NCBI GenBank assembly: GCA_025356655.1
Contig: JANXRW010000157.1
Coordinates: 1-64,000 of the forward strand
Length of the DNA: 64,000 bases
Direction: 5' to 3'
From: Betaproteobacteria bacterium
Lineage (GTDB): Bacteria; Pseudomonadota; Gammaproteobacteria; Burkholderiales; SHXO01
In this document: positions 1 through 8,714 of the stretch, piece by piece
Numbering within the stretch: the first letter of the stretch is position 1
How the letters are laid out: each line of letters starts with the position of its first letter
Notes under the pieces: model-generated
The model's input: the letters and a program-made list of their open reading frames with translations, nothing else
What the model was told of the DNA's origin: nothing
Database searches by the model: none
Program-made: the position numbers and the translations under genes

Positions 1-448
1 GGTCTGACCGCGCCCGCGCGGGCCGTCGCGACAAGCGGATGGGCAGCTGCAAAAATGTAGTGCCATACGCACGGCAATAACGCTCTACGTTGTTGCTTTA
101 ATTAGGGTTGACGGAGCGTGATGACAAACTCGGGTTAGGGCAGCCGGGGCTGTGGATAAGTCTGTGATCAATTTGCGCCGCAGCCCCTCCCCCGGCTGCG
201 GGAAAGCCCTATCCAGATACTTGAGGAAACGTTGCAGGAGCCCGATTGGCTTATTATATTCAACGGCTTACGAGAATATCGGACACCCCGTGGCGGGCAC
301 CAAAAAAAACCGCGCAGAAGTCAACCCGATTGTGCATAAGTGCAAGGGCTTGACAAGGCATTAGAAGCCCGGAATCCTCACAGCGACGGGCGAGTGCGGG
401 ATCGCGGAGCGCGCGTCAAGCACTTCCCGAGAGGGGCACCCCCTCGCC
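1..448. other. Left-end intergenic region, no gene recognised
   Basis: I see no convincing protein gene or RNA gene here. Short open frames exist but lack family resemblance and run through low-complexity or stem-like sequence. The region carries two exact matches to the DnaA-box consensus (listed separately), an A/T-rich patch near 247-280 that stands out from the surrounding GC-rich DNA, and a TTGACA hexamer at 350-355 with no good -10 partner. Confidence 0.5.
151..339. promoter_or_regulatory. Two DnaA-box-like 9-mers flanking an A/T-rich patch
   Basis: TGTGGATAA at 151-159 and TGTGCATAA at 331-339 are both exact minus-strand matches to TTATNCACA. A degenerate copy, CTATCCAGA, lies at 209-217. 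Between the two exact matches is an A/T-rich stretch. This could be a titration or regulatory cluster, a remnant of an origin, or chance. No dnaA, dnaN, parA or gidA gene is visible to support a chromosomal origin. Confidence 0.3.
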
Positions 449-760
449 TTACGCGCCGAGGGAAACCTCCCGCGCGGGCTCGGCGAGGGAACGGGTCAGC
501 GTTCCACGTGGCTGCAGGAAGCCAACGATGCGCCAATCCTTCAGCAGGCAGAGGGCGAGATCAAAATCCGCGTGCTTGAGTTCGTAGATCCGGTCCAATT
601 CAAAGGCGGCGTCCGTATCCAGGGCGATGACCAAGTCCCGCAGCACGGCAAGCCCTGGATCGTCCGGGTTGGCGCGAATACGTTCCACGACTTGCTTGAA
701 GGACATCATGGGGCCTCCGTCGAACTGGGTTAAATCCACGGCGACAAATTTCTCGGGCAT
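449..760 (-). CDS. Small hypothetical protein, 103 aa
   Basis: Not recognised. It is a soluble, acidic protein without a signal peptide or membrane segment. It reads like an alpha-helical domain (residues about 15-80, rich in Asp, Leu and Ala) followed by a short tail. I chose the ATG at 760 because AAAAGGGG lies just upstream. A TTG start 27 nt further up is possible. It follows the parvulin-type isomerase gene by 63 bp on the same strand, so it may be the last gene of that transcript. No function is proposed. Confidence 0.55.
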   Translation of the reverse strand: MPEKFVAVDLTQFDGGPMMSFKQVVERIRANPDDPGLAVLRDLVIALDTDAAFELDRIYELKHADFDLALCLLKDWRIVGFLQPRGTLTRSLAEPAREVSLGA

Positions 761-823
761 GCTACGACCCCTTTTCCGCATCGTCAATCCACCCCGCCCA
801 GAGTGACCGGGAGGGCGGCTCGC

Positions 824-1723
824 CTACTTGACCATGCCCTGTAAGCGTCCGAGTTCGATCTGGTTGACGCTGATCGGCGTCTTCGCCATGACCGCCTCCA
901 GGTAGCTACGCTCGGTCTCCTGGGCGCGGCGCAAGCGAAGGTTGGACGACAGGAGTTCATGCACTTCGGGCAAAGGCCGCACCACTGAGGGCTTGCGGTC
1001 CGCTAGGCGGATCACGTGGTAGCCGCCGTTGGCCTTGATGGGGGCGCTGATTTCCCCCTTGGCGAGCTTGAGAACCGCCGTGCGCAGTTCCGGTACCAAG
1101 CGGTCCTCGGGAAGCCAACCCAGGTCGCCGCCCTTGGCGCCCACTTCCTTGTTGTCGGAGAGTTCCCGGGCCAGCTTGGCGAAGTCCTGGGGCGCTTTCT
1201 GCAGCCGAGCGCTGAGATCGGCCAGTTTCCGCTGAGCCGCCGCCGCGCTCTTGTCCGTGTCGTCAGAAACCGCCACGAAGATCTGCGAGAGTTGGTACTC
1301 TGCAGGCGCCATCAACTGAGCTTTACTGGCCTCGTAGAGTGCTCTGACTTCCTCATCACTGGGGTAGGTGGCGGGGGGGCGCGCCACGTTGTTCATGTAG
1401 CTCTGCGCGAGGGCCTGCTCGCGCGCCTGTTCCACGGCTTGAACGACCTCGGGGCGTTTATCCCAGCCCTTCTCGCGCGCCTCCGCCACGACGGCGTTGC
1501 GCACCATCAACTGCCGCAGCAGGCGGTCAAGTTCCTGGGGGCTTGCGGCGAGCTGCTTACGCGCGTCAGCTCCGAGGGCATCGATAAGATGCTGTATCTG
1601 GCTCGATCGCATTTCCAGCGCACCCATCTTCGCGATCACCGGGTCATCCTTGGTCTGGGCGTGAACAAACAGGGGCGCTCCCAGCGCAAGGCACAGCACC
1701 ATCAAACGAATCAATATCGCCAT
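824..1723 (-). CDS. Periplasmic parvulin-type peptidyl-prolyl cis-trans isomerase (SurA/PpiC-like)
   Basis: This is a 299-residue exported chaperone/isomerase that should assist folding of outer-membrane or secreted proteins. A signal peptide spans about residues 1-22. A SurA-type N-terminal helical domain follows at 25-130, with a conserved pattern of Arg, Gln and Ala around a QLMVRNAVVAEA core. The parvulin domain at about 142-244 has the typical GGDLGW and GGYHVIRL signatures. The ATG at 1723 has GGAGAAGG four bases upstream; an upstream ATG would put non-signal sequence in front of the leader. It lies 45 bp after galE and probably shares its transcript. It differs from EpsD at the other end of the locus in having no lipobox and a well-preserved parvulin domain. 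Confidence 0.9.
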   Translation of the reverse strand: MAILIRLMVLCLALGAPLFVHAQTKDDPVIAKMGALEMRSSQIQHLIDALGADARKQLAASPQELDRLLRQLMVRNAVVAEAREKGWDKRPEVVQAVEQAREQALAQSYMNNVARPPATYPSDEEVRALYEASKAQLMAPAEYQLSQIFVAVSDDTDKSAAAAQRKLADLSARLQKAPQDFAKLARELSDNKEVGAKGGDLGWLPEDRLVPELRTAVLKLAKGEISAPIKANGGYHVIRLADRKPSVVRPLPEVHELLSSNLRLRRAQETERSYLEAVMAKTPISVNQIELGRLQGMVK

Positions 1724-1768
1724 GGGTCCTTCTCCGTGAACAGGAATCCGGCCGACGGGCCGGAACAA

Positions 1769-2749
1769 TCAGCGAGAGGCCGGGTGGGCCTGGTGAAACC
1801 GCCAGGCGTCCGCCACGATGGCCTCGATGCGGGGATAACGGGGCACCCATTTCAGCAGATCCCGTGCCAGGGCGGCGTCCGCCACGAGCCGCGCGGGGTC
1901 GCCGTCACGCCGCGGCGCATGCACCACCGGAACGCTTCTCCCCGTGACCTCCTCCGCAGCCCGGATCACCTCCAGAACGGAGAAGCCACTGCCGTTACCG
2001 AGATTGAAGGCTTGGCTGGGCTTGCCCTGTTCTAGCCATTCCAATCCCTGCAGATGCGACGCACATAAATCCATGACGTGGATGTAATCGCGGATGCAGG
2101 TGCCATCGGGCGTGGGGTAGTCGTTGCCAAACACCTGGATGTTTGGCCGCAGCCCGGCGGCGGCTTGCAGCACCAGAGGGATCAGGTGGGTTTCCGGGTC
2201 GTGGCGCTCACCGAGGTGGCCGCGCGGATGGGCGCCTGCCGCGTTGAAGTAGCGAAAGCACACGGAGCGCAACCCGAAGGCGCGGTCGTAATCTGCTAGC
2301 GCGCGCTCCACCATGGCCTTGGATGCCCCGTACGGGTTGATGGGCGCGTTCGGGTGGCCTTCGTTGATGGGCACGGCTACGGGCTCGCCAAAAATGGCCG
2401 CCGTCGAAGAGAAGATGAACCGCTTGACGCCAGCAGCCACTGCCGCATCCATGAGATTTAACGTGTGGGCGAAATTGTTGCGGTAGTAGAGGTCCGGCCG
2501 ACGCACAGACTCGCCCACTTGGATAAAGGAGGCGAAGTGCATCACCGCATCGAAGGACTGGGCAGCGAGGGCTGCATCGAGCGCGCTGCGGTCGGCGAGA
2601 TCAGCGAGGATGAACTCCCCGCCAGGCACGGCATCACGGTGCCCGCTGCTGAGGTTGTCCAGGGTCACCGGCGCATGGCCCGCGTCGAGCAGGGTCTGGA
2701 CCATGTGCGAGCCGATGTAGCCTGCGCCTCCTACTACCAGTACCTTCAT
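1769..2749 (-). CDS. galE: UDP-glucose 4-epimerase
   Basis: Interconverts UDP-glucose and UDP-galactose, supplying galactose donors for the polysaccharide. The 326-residue length is normal for GalE. It is an extended short-chain dehydrogenase with the NAD-binding GGAGYIG loop at residues 7-13, the catalytic Ser region at 114-115 and the YxxxK pair Tyr140/Lys144, plus the NPYGASK context typical of GalE. The reading frame stays open upstream, but the family N-terminus is the Met at 2749. The gene points away from the GT-C gene across a 517-bp gap. Confidence 0.95.
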   Translation of the reverse strand: MKVLVVGGAGYIGSHMVQTLLDAGHAPVTLDNLSSGHRDAVPGGEFILADLADRSALDAALAAQSFDAVMHFASFIQVGESVRRPDLYYRNNFAHTLNLMDAAVAAGVKRFIFSSTAAIFGEPVAVPINEGHPNAPINPYGASKAMVERALADYDRAFGLRSVCFRYFNAAGAHPRGHLGERHDPETHLIPLVLQAAAGLRPNIQVFGNDYPTPDGTCIRDYIHVMDLCASHLQGLEWLEQGKPSQAFNLGNGSGFSVLEVIRAAEEVTGRSVPVVHAPRRDGDPARLVADAALARDLLKWVPRYPRIEAIVADAWRFHQAHPASR

Positions 2750-3266
2750 AACATCGCTCCCTGACGCGTGCCGCGCCGCCCCAGCGGCCCGAGGGAATGG
2801 GCCGACGGCGCGAGATTGTACCCTGATTCCCGGCGACATACCGTCGCCGCGAAATCCCTGTGGCGCCCGTTGCACGGGCCTTCCAGGTCCGGGCGCTGGC
2901 ATGGATAGTGCATAATGCAGGCCAGCGAGGTGGACGCCGTTATCTCGCGCGGCCACATGCTTGCAGCGGTGACACGACGCGCGCACGCTTCGCACGCCGA
3001 CAGGCATGCCGTGGCCCCCTATCGGGGTGCAGGTACCATCGGCCCCATTGGTACCAGCAGTTCCCACAACCGGGCTACCCTTTATTTTTTTCCGGATGTT
3101 CGATGCAACTATTCCCGCCGAATCAGGCTACCGAGCTCAGCGCCGCGGCAGGCGCATGCGAAGTCGCGCATGCGATGGACATCACCAACGACACCCTCGA
3201 CTCCTCGGGGCGCGCAATTGCGCACGCGGGTGACGGTACAGGGCAGTTACGCGCCGGAGTTCCTCG
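2750..3266. other. Divergent intergenic region between galE and the GT-C gene
   Basis: No gene is recognised in these 517 bp. It should carry the promoters of both divergent units. Visible structures are a GGTACC-spacer-GGTACC repeat near 3031-3055, two copies of GCGCATGCG near 3150-3174 and a perfect 12-bp palindrome GCGCAATTGCGC near 3213-3224. None matches a regulator site I can name. Confidence 0.4.
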
Positions 3267-4523
3267 GTGATCGCCTGGATACTGAGTAACGCGAGGCGCC
3301 TCACCCCGCTACAACTGGGGCTGCTCATCGCCGGCCTTGCGCTGGCCGTGGCCGTCCGCCTTCCCTGCCTGCGCTGCACGAATCTCGATATGATCATCTG
3401 GGAGATCCCCTGGTATCGCTACATCGTCGACTACGGCACCTACCACGCCCTGGTGGACGAATACAGCAACTACCCGCCGGCCTTCATTTACCTATTGATG
3501 CTGGCCACGCACCTGAATGCCGGTTGGGTGGTGGAACTCACCGCCATCAAGATGATCTCCATCGCCTTCGACTTCGCGGCGGCGACAGTGGCCTTCCACC
3601 TCGTTGCCTTCCTGCGTCCCGCGGGCATCGCCCGCTGGGTGGCCTTCTTCGGCATCCTCCTCTCGCCGACGGTCGTCACCAACAGTTCCGTGTGGGGGCA
3701 ATCCGACGTCATCTACACAACGTTCCTGTTAGGGTTTGTTTATTTCGCCTGCAAGGACAAACCGGTGCAGGCCGTGCTGTGTTTTGGCGGCGCGTTCTGC
3801 TTCAAGCTGCAGTCCATGTGGCTCGCGCCCTTCCTGCTGCTCCTGCTGCTCAACGGGCGCGTGCGCCTGCGCCACCTCTTCCTGATACCAGGTCTCTATG
3901 TACTGCTGGCGCTGCCCCAACTCATCGCTGGCCGCGCCTGGGACAGCGTCCTACTGGTTTATATGAAGCAGGCAACCACGACGCACAGCCTAGCCCATAG
4001 CATCGCCAATCTGTATTTCCTAATGCCGGCCAATCTCTACGACCTCATGCTTCCCGTTGGCCTCGCGACCGCCGCCCTCGCAGCCCTTGCGCTGGGCGCC
4101 ACGGGATGGATGGTCGGACGGCGCCTGCGCCCGGAGGAGTTGCTGCAGGCGGCCCTGCTGTCCGCCTTCATGATGCCCAGCCTACTGCCGAAGATGCACG
4201 ACCGCTACTTTTTTAGCGCGGATTGCCTGGCGGTGGTGTTGGCCTGCGTTTTCCCGCGCTATTGGTTCGCGCCCTTGGTCATCCAGGCAGGTTCCCTGGC
4301 AGGCTACCTACCCTTCCTGCTCGGTGACCACCCACCAGCCTTCGCGCCTCTGTGGTTTACGACCCTATTCCACATCCACCGCACCGACACCCTTCTCAGC
4401 GTGCTGATCGGTCTCGGCGCCATCGGCAACTGGCTGCTGCTGGGTCTGCTGACGCTGAGTTACCTGCGCAGCGTGTTTCCACCGCGAAGCGGAACAACGA
4501 CAGCGGGGCACGCGAGGGTATAG
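3267..4523 (+). CDS. Integral-membrane GT-C family glycosyltransferase
   Basis: A 418-residue protein with 10 or more hydrophobic segments. It is probably a polyprenyl-phosphate-sugar-dependent transferase acting on the periplasmic side. After the first membrane segment comes an acidic loop (NLDMIIWEIPWY), and a W-G-Q-S-D motif follows near residue 150. Both are typical of the mannosyltransferase/DUF2029 type of GT-C enzymes. A basic region and further membrane helices make up the C-terminus. The GTG start at 3267 is supported by GGAG at 3256-3259. It is one of only two genes in the polysaccharide locus on the plus strand and converges on the WecG gene. The donor and acceptor sugars cannot be read from the sequence. 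Confidence 0.8.
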   Translation: MIAWILSNARRLTPLQLGLLIAGLALAVAVRLPCLRCTNLDMIIWEIPWYRYIVDYGTYHALVDEYSNYPPAFIYLLMLATHLNAGWVVELTAIKMISIAFDFAAATVAFHLVAFLRPAGIARWVAFFGILLSPTVVTNSSVWGQSDVIYTTFLLGFVYFACKDKPVQAVLCFGGAFCFKLQSMWLAPFLLLLLLNGRVRLRHLFLIPGLYVLLALPQLIAGRAWDSVLLVYMKQATTTHSLAHSIANLYFLMPANLYDLMLPVGLATAALAALALGATGWMVGRRLRPEELLQAALLSAFMMPSLLPKMHDRYFFSADCLAVVLACVFPRYWFAPLVIQAGSLAGYLPFLLGDHPPAFAPLWFTTLFHIHRTDTLLSVLIGLGAIGNWLLLGLLTLSYLRSVFPPRSGTTTAGHARV

Positions 4524-4582
4524 GGCGGGGGCGCTCGGACCTGGGGCGAGGGTCACAGCGCTCTTCTTGGCAGGACTAAGCC

Positions 4583-5422
4583 TTAGCGGCGGTTCTGCAG
4601 CAACTGCCAGGTCATCTTCACCAAGAAGACCGTGTTGGTGACGAAGTAGCGTCGCGCCAATCGGCGCGGTTCCGAGAACAGGCGGTGCAGCCACTCCAGA
4701 CCCAGGTTCTGAATCCACAGCGGTGCGCGACTCTTCACTCCCGCGTGGAAATCGAAGGCGGCCCCCACGCCCAGCATCAGCGCGTTGACCCGCCCGCGGT
4801 GCTGCGCCATCCAGATCTCCTGCTTCGGGCAGCCCAGGCCAACGAGCACCGCGTGGGCGCCAGAGGCGTTGATACGTTCCACTACGGCCTGGTCTTCGGC
4901 TTCCGTTAACTCACGGAACGGCGGCGAATAGGCCTCCACGATCTGCAGGCCGGGTATGCCGGCACGCAGATGCTCCTGGAGTTTGTCCAGCGTCTCGGGC
5001 GTGCTGCCATAAAGAAACACGCGCTGACCGGCTGCGGCGGCCATCTCGCAGTAATTCCACATGAGATCGGGGCCCGCCAGACGCCGCTGTCCGGGGAAGC
5101 CCAGAAGGCGCAGGGCCAAGGCGACGGGGGCGCCGTCAGGCACCGCCATATCGGCATGGTTGACCGCGTTACGAAGGGCGGCAAGCGTGGATGCGGTGAC
5201 CACCACATGCACGTTTGCAGCGCAAAGATAACGCGACTGCCGGCTCTGTGCCCACTTCCCAACCAAGGCTAGCGCCTGCTCCCAGGTGAGCGCGTCGATG
5301 AAGGTCCCCAGGACGCGTGCGCCCTGGCGAGTGCGGGTCGTTTCCATGATCCCAGCTGGCGCTCTCAGACGTTGCTCTAAGGTTTCGTGGGGCTGTTTTG
5401 TGGGCGTTGACAAGGACATCAT
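4583..5422 (-). CDS. WecG/TagA/CpsF family glycosyltransferase
   Basis: A 279-residue member of the GT26 family, which usually transfers ManNAc(A) or glucose to a lipid-linked intermediate at the cytoplasmic face. Family landmarks are ANVHVVV near residue 70, PDGAPVAL, the RLAGPDL motif, FLYGS, VGLGCPKQE and GVGAAFDFHAG, all in the usual order. The first 25 residues look non-conserved, so translation might start at the internal Met near residue 26. It follows the GT4 gene by 43 bp on the same strand. Confidence 0.92.
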   Translation of the reverse strand: MMSLSTPTKQPHETLEQRLRAPAGIMETTRTRQGARVLGTFIDALTWEQALALVGKWAQSRQSRYLCAANVHVVVTASTLAALRNAVNHADMAVPDGAPVALALRLLGFPGQRRLAGPDLMWNYCEMAAAAGQRVFLYGSTPETLDKLQEHLRAGIPGLQIVEAYSPPFRELTEAEDQAVVERINASGAHAVLVGLGCPKQEIWMAQHRGRVNALMLGVGAAFDFHAGVKSRAPLWIQNLGLEWLHRLFSEPRRLARRYFVTNTVFLVKMTWQLLQNRR

Positions 5423-5465
5423 GTGCTCGCGAGGTGCTCAACATGCAAGAAAGATACCATTGGCG

Positions 5466-6662
5466 TCACTTCTGCACTGAAGCAATCGCCTGGCGGTAGA
5501 TGGTACGCAATTGCAGGTAATTCTGATCCGGCGTGTACAGCGCTTCGTAACGCGACCGCGCCGCCCGTCCCATGTCGATTATGCGCGCGGGATTGCTACA
5601 GGCCCATTGCAACTGGCGGGCAAGGTCCTGAGCGTCGCCCGGGTTGAAGAGCAGTCCCGTGACGCCGTCCTCGACCAGTTCGGCCAGGGCCCCGATGCGC
5701 GCGGCTACCACGGGCAGCCCACAGGCAAACGCCTCGACGATGGTGCGCGGAAAGTTTTCGTACCAGATGCTCGGCAACACCAGGAAGGCTGCCGCGCGCA
5801 TGTGCTCGTAGACCGCCGCAGCGTCCATCCAGCCAAGCCAGCGGAGATTCGCCGCGGCCTTCACCTCGGGCTCCAGTGGACCGGTCCCCACGACGTCGAT
5901 GGTCTGTCCGGGCAGCGCGGCCGCAGCAGCCGCGAGCGTCGCCACGCCCTTCTCCACCGAGAGTCGCCCGACGAACAGTCCGCCGCGTCGAGCACCGCTG
6001 GGGGGCGCGGGAAGATCCACGAAATTGGGTTTCACCACCATGCGCTCAGCGGGCAAGCCGCCTTGGATGAACTTCGCACGGCAGAATTCATTGAGGGCGA
6101 TGTAGCGGGCCACGTGCTTGCGATAGGTGCCCAGCGCCCGGTGAAGGACTTGGTTGGAGGCAAGGACTGCGGACTGGGCGGTGGAATCCCGGTAACAACG
6201 CCGGGCGACGGCGCGCCAGGGCAAACGGCCCAGGCAATCCTCGCACACCGCGCCTTGCCGCAGGAACATGGCTTGGGCGCAAAACAAGCGGAAATTGTGC
6301 AGGGTCTGCACGACGGGGACCCCCCGACGCGCCGCGGCCCAGTAAAGTGATGCCGAGATGAGCGGGAAGGTGTTGTGCACGTGGATGACTTGGGGCCGGT
6401 AGGCCTCCAGCAAGGCATCGAGTTCGCGCGCGGTGCGTGAGGACCAAAGGGTATCGCGCGCGGCAGCAAACCGCGGCATCCCCGCGAGATCGTCATTGTG
6501 TCGGGTGTAGGTCTCAACCGCGTGGCCGCGCTCGCGCAGGAGAGCCACCTCAGAGGCAACGACAGCGTCCTCGCCGCCACGTTGCTGATAGTAGTTGTGC
6601 ACGACCAGCACACGTTCTGGAGGGCCTTCCTGCCTCAAGTCAGGCGCGGCAGGGAGGTTCAT
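5466..6662 (-). CDS. GT4 family glycosyltransferase
   Basis: A retaining GT-B enzyme of 398 residues that should add one sugar to the repeat unit in the cytoplasm. The N-terminal domain has the glycine-rich YYQQRGGED loop. The middle holds a cysteine-containing stretch (CEDCLG, then RRCYRD) often seen in this subgroup. The C-terminal domain has GRLSVEKG and the E-x7-E motif ENFPRTIVE followed by ACGLPVVA. The ATG at 6662 is the family start. It lies after the glycoside hydrolase, separated by a strong hairpin. Confidence 0.92.
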   Translation of the reverse strand: MNLPAAPDLRQEGPPERVLVVHNYYQQRGGEDAVVASEVALLRERGHAVETYTRHNDDLAGMPRFAAARDTLWSSRTARELDALLEAYRPQVIHVHNTFPLISASLYWAAARRGVPVVQTLHNFRLFCAQAMFLRQGAVCEDCLGRLPWRAVARRCYRDSTAQSAVLASNQVLHRALGTYRKHVARYIALNEFCRAKFIQGGLPAERMVVKPNFVDLPAPPSGARRGGLFVGRLSVEKGVATLAAAAAALPGQTIDVVGTGPLEPEVKAAANLRWLGWMDAAAVYEHMRAAAFLVLPSIWYENFPRTIVEAFACGLPVVAARIGALAELVEDGVTGLLFNPGDAQDLARQLQWACSNPARIIDMGRAARSRYEALYTPDQNYLQLRTIYRQAIASVQK

Positions 6663-6757
6663 GGTCTGAGACTCCAGGTGAGGCGCGCGGCGCGGCCGGT
6701 GGAGGCAACCCAGGTGCGACGACGCATGCCCGAACCCACGGGGGGCCTAGACGCCCG

Positions 6758-6803
6758 GACGCCGGCACGGCCAGCCCCCGTCGGGGGCCGCCGTGCCGGC
6801 GTC
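6758..6803. terminator. Strong GC hairpin between glycoside hydrolase and GT4 genes
   Basis: Perfect 14-bp arms (GACGCCGGCACGGC at 6758-6771 pairing with 6790-6803) enclose a second C-run/G-run stem. It lies 26 bp after the stop of the glycoside hydrolase on the minus strand. No T-tract follows, so it is better seen as an attenuator or mRNA-stability element than as a classical intrinsic terminator. Confidence 0.55.
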
Positions 6804-6828
6804 CGCTCCTGGCAAGCGGTTGTACGGA

Positions 6829-8430
6829 TCAGCGGGCCCAGTCAGCACCCCAGGCGGAGGTATCGGTCTTCACCAGCACCGGGTAGCGGCCGATCGGCAC
6901 GCCACTGCCCTTCGCGCTCAAGTGCGTAACCCCGGGGGTGTAGATGGTCTCGTACTCAACGGCGTCCGGAGACACGAAGCTCGCTGCGGTGTTGACGCCT
7001 TTGGTGCCCGCAGTGTCATTGACCTGCCAGACAACCCAGGCCACGCGACCGGTGCGTTCTAGTTTGCAGGCGAAGGTCACGTTGTCATTGGTTTTGCAAC
7101 CGTCGATGGTGGCGTCCTTCATCCAACGTGCCATTTGGATCCACGCCTGGCCCGGCCGGGTGGGGTTTCCGTCCTGGCCGATCATGCCGGCCTCGGGTCG
7201 GTCGAAGCGGTGGTAGAACACCCGTTCGATGCCCAGGGACGCGGCGATGAGGAGGTAGCGCGCGGTGCGGATTCCCACCTCGTCGGTGTTCGCCACCACT
7301 TCCTGCCAGCCGTTGTAGGCGCCGGTGTTATTCGTGGTGTAGGCGAATTCCGTCATCCAGGAGCCCTTGGTTGCGGGCTTGAGCGGACCATTGGCAGCAC
7401 CACCATTCGCCACCGTTTCGGTGAAGTTGCGCACCCACGTCACCTGCCGCTTGTAGTAGTCGAACAGGTCCTCAGGCGGGTTGGCATAGGCGTGGAAGGC
7501 CACCACGGAGTGGGACTTCTGCGCCACCGGATCCAGCATGTACAGTTTCATTCGCCCCAAGTCCCCGGTGAAACCCGGTGAGAGCAATTGATCGGTGGGA
7601 TCCACGGCGCTCAATGCCTTGTGCGCCGCAGCGGTCATCTGGATCAGCGCGGCCTTGCTGCCGGTAAAGTAACCCTTGCCGCCACCGGGGATGTCGGTGA
7701 AGGTGGGCTCGTTCCATATTTCGTAGTACTTGATCTTGCCCACGTAACGAGAAGCCACGTTGGTGACATAGGCGGAGAAATCGGCCAGGGTGTGGGGCTC
7801 CGCCGCGGCGCCGAAACCGTAGACGAATCGCTCCTTGGGTCGGGCCGAGGCCCAGGTGGGCGTCACGCCAAAGGTGTAGAGCATCTCGACGTCGTGTTCC
7901 ACGGCGTCATTGACCATGATGTCGAGCTTGGAGAAGTCCCAGGTGGCGCGCTTCACGGGGCTTCCCTGGAGATGTTCCCAGGTCGTGCCACTGTCCCAGG
8001 TCCGCCAACTCCCGATCGGAACGGTGGAGGGCCACTTGGCGAGCTTGTCGGCGTAGTGGATATGAACACCGAAGAAGCGTTTGCTCACCGGTCCGACGGG
8101 CTTATCGGTAAAGGTGAAGCTCGATGCCAGCACCTGCGGCAGGCCCTTACTGGGAGGGGGGGGCGGCGTAGGCGTGCTGGCCGCACTCGCCTTGGGTGGC
8201 GGCGGGGGCGTGGGCGTCGACGCGGCAGCGGGTGCTGCCGGTGCGGGTGCGGGCGGAGGGGTCGGTGTGGCAGCAGCCGGCTTAGCCGGCGCTGGTTTCA
8301 CGCCAGGCGGGGGCTTGTCCGAAAAATTGATGGTGCCGTCAGGGCTGACCCACTTGTACAGCATGGCTTCGGCATTCCCTGACAGGAAGATCACCCCGGT
8401 TAGCAGGGACAAGAATACGGTACGTTTCAT
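6829..8430 (-). CDS. Secreted clan-A glycoside hydrolase (GH39/PslG-like) with DUF4124 N-terminus
   Basis: A 533-residue exported enzyme likely to cut or edit the polysaccharide made by this locus in the periplasm or outside. A signal peptide spans residues 1-22. A DUF4124 motif follows at 23-42 (LYKWVSPDG...FSDKPPPG), then a Pro/Ala/Thr-rich linker at 43-97, then a TIM-barrel-like domain from about 100 to 450. The putative acid/base is Glu241 in YYEIWNEP, and the putative nucleophile is Glu361 in WMTEFAY. These spacings fit clan GH-A enzymes such as GH39. The C-terminal 80 residues look beta-rich. Assignment to GH39 rather than GH5 or GH30 is inferred, and the substrate is unknown. Confidence 0.8.
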   Translation of the reverse strand: MKRTVFLSLLTGVIFLSGNAEAMLYKWVSPDGTINFSDKPPPGVKPAPAKPAAATPTPPPAPAPAAPAAASTPTPPPPPKASAASTPTPPPPPSKGLPQVLASSFTFTDKPVGPVSKRFFGVHIHYADKLAKWPSTVPIGSWRTWDSGTTWEHLQGSPVKRATWDFSKLDIMVNDAVEHDVEMLYTFGVTPTWASARPKERFVYGFGAAAEPHTLADFSAYVTNVASRYVGKIKYYEIWNEPTFTDIPGGGKGYFTGSKAALIQMTAAAHKALSAVDPTDQLLSPGFTGDLGRMKLYMLDPVAQKSHSVVAFHAYANPPEDLFDYYKRQVTWVRNFTETVANGGAANGPLKPATKGSWMTEFAYTTNNTGAYNGWQEVVANTDEVGIRTARYLLIAASLGIERVFYHRFDRPEAGMIGQDGNPTRPGQAWIQMARWMKDATIDGCKTNDNVTFACKLERTGRVAWVVWQVNDTAGTKGVNTAASFVSPDAVEYETIYTPGVTHLSAKGSGVPIGRYPVLVKTDTSAWGADWAR

Positions 8431-8714
8431 GGCAGATTAACCTCCTCATCGCTGTCGGCGCGCGCCCCATTCAGCGCTCGAACTTTGCTGACCGGCCCGC
8501 AGCGTCCTAGGCGAGGTTTTAACGAAAGTTGCTTCTCGACCGGAACAAGCCGCTGTTATTTTATTGACCCCCCGCGATCCAGCGTCCACCCACGCCAGCC
8601 GGTGCATCCAGCTCCCTTGGCGCGGCGACGAATCGGACGGGGTCCTGCTTCGTGCGGCTTTGGTGACACATGCTGCAAGTTCCGTACCCGGCTGGGCCTG
8701 GCCCCCGCGGGGGT
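8431..8714. other. Intergenic region upstream of the glycoside hydrolase
   Basis: These 284 bp separate the hydrolase start from the stop of a GT4 gene on the same strand. AGGAGG lies just upstream of the hydrolase ATG (seen as cctcct near 8441-8446). I see no gene and no convincing promoter or terminator in the rest. Confidence 0.4.

Noticed and set aside
1016-2035. Plus-strand frame of 339 residues across the isomerase and galE genes
   Set aside because: It spans two well-supported opposite-strand genes and their gap and has no plausible domain.
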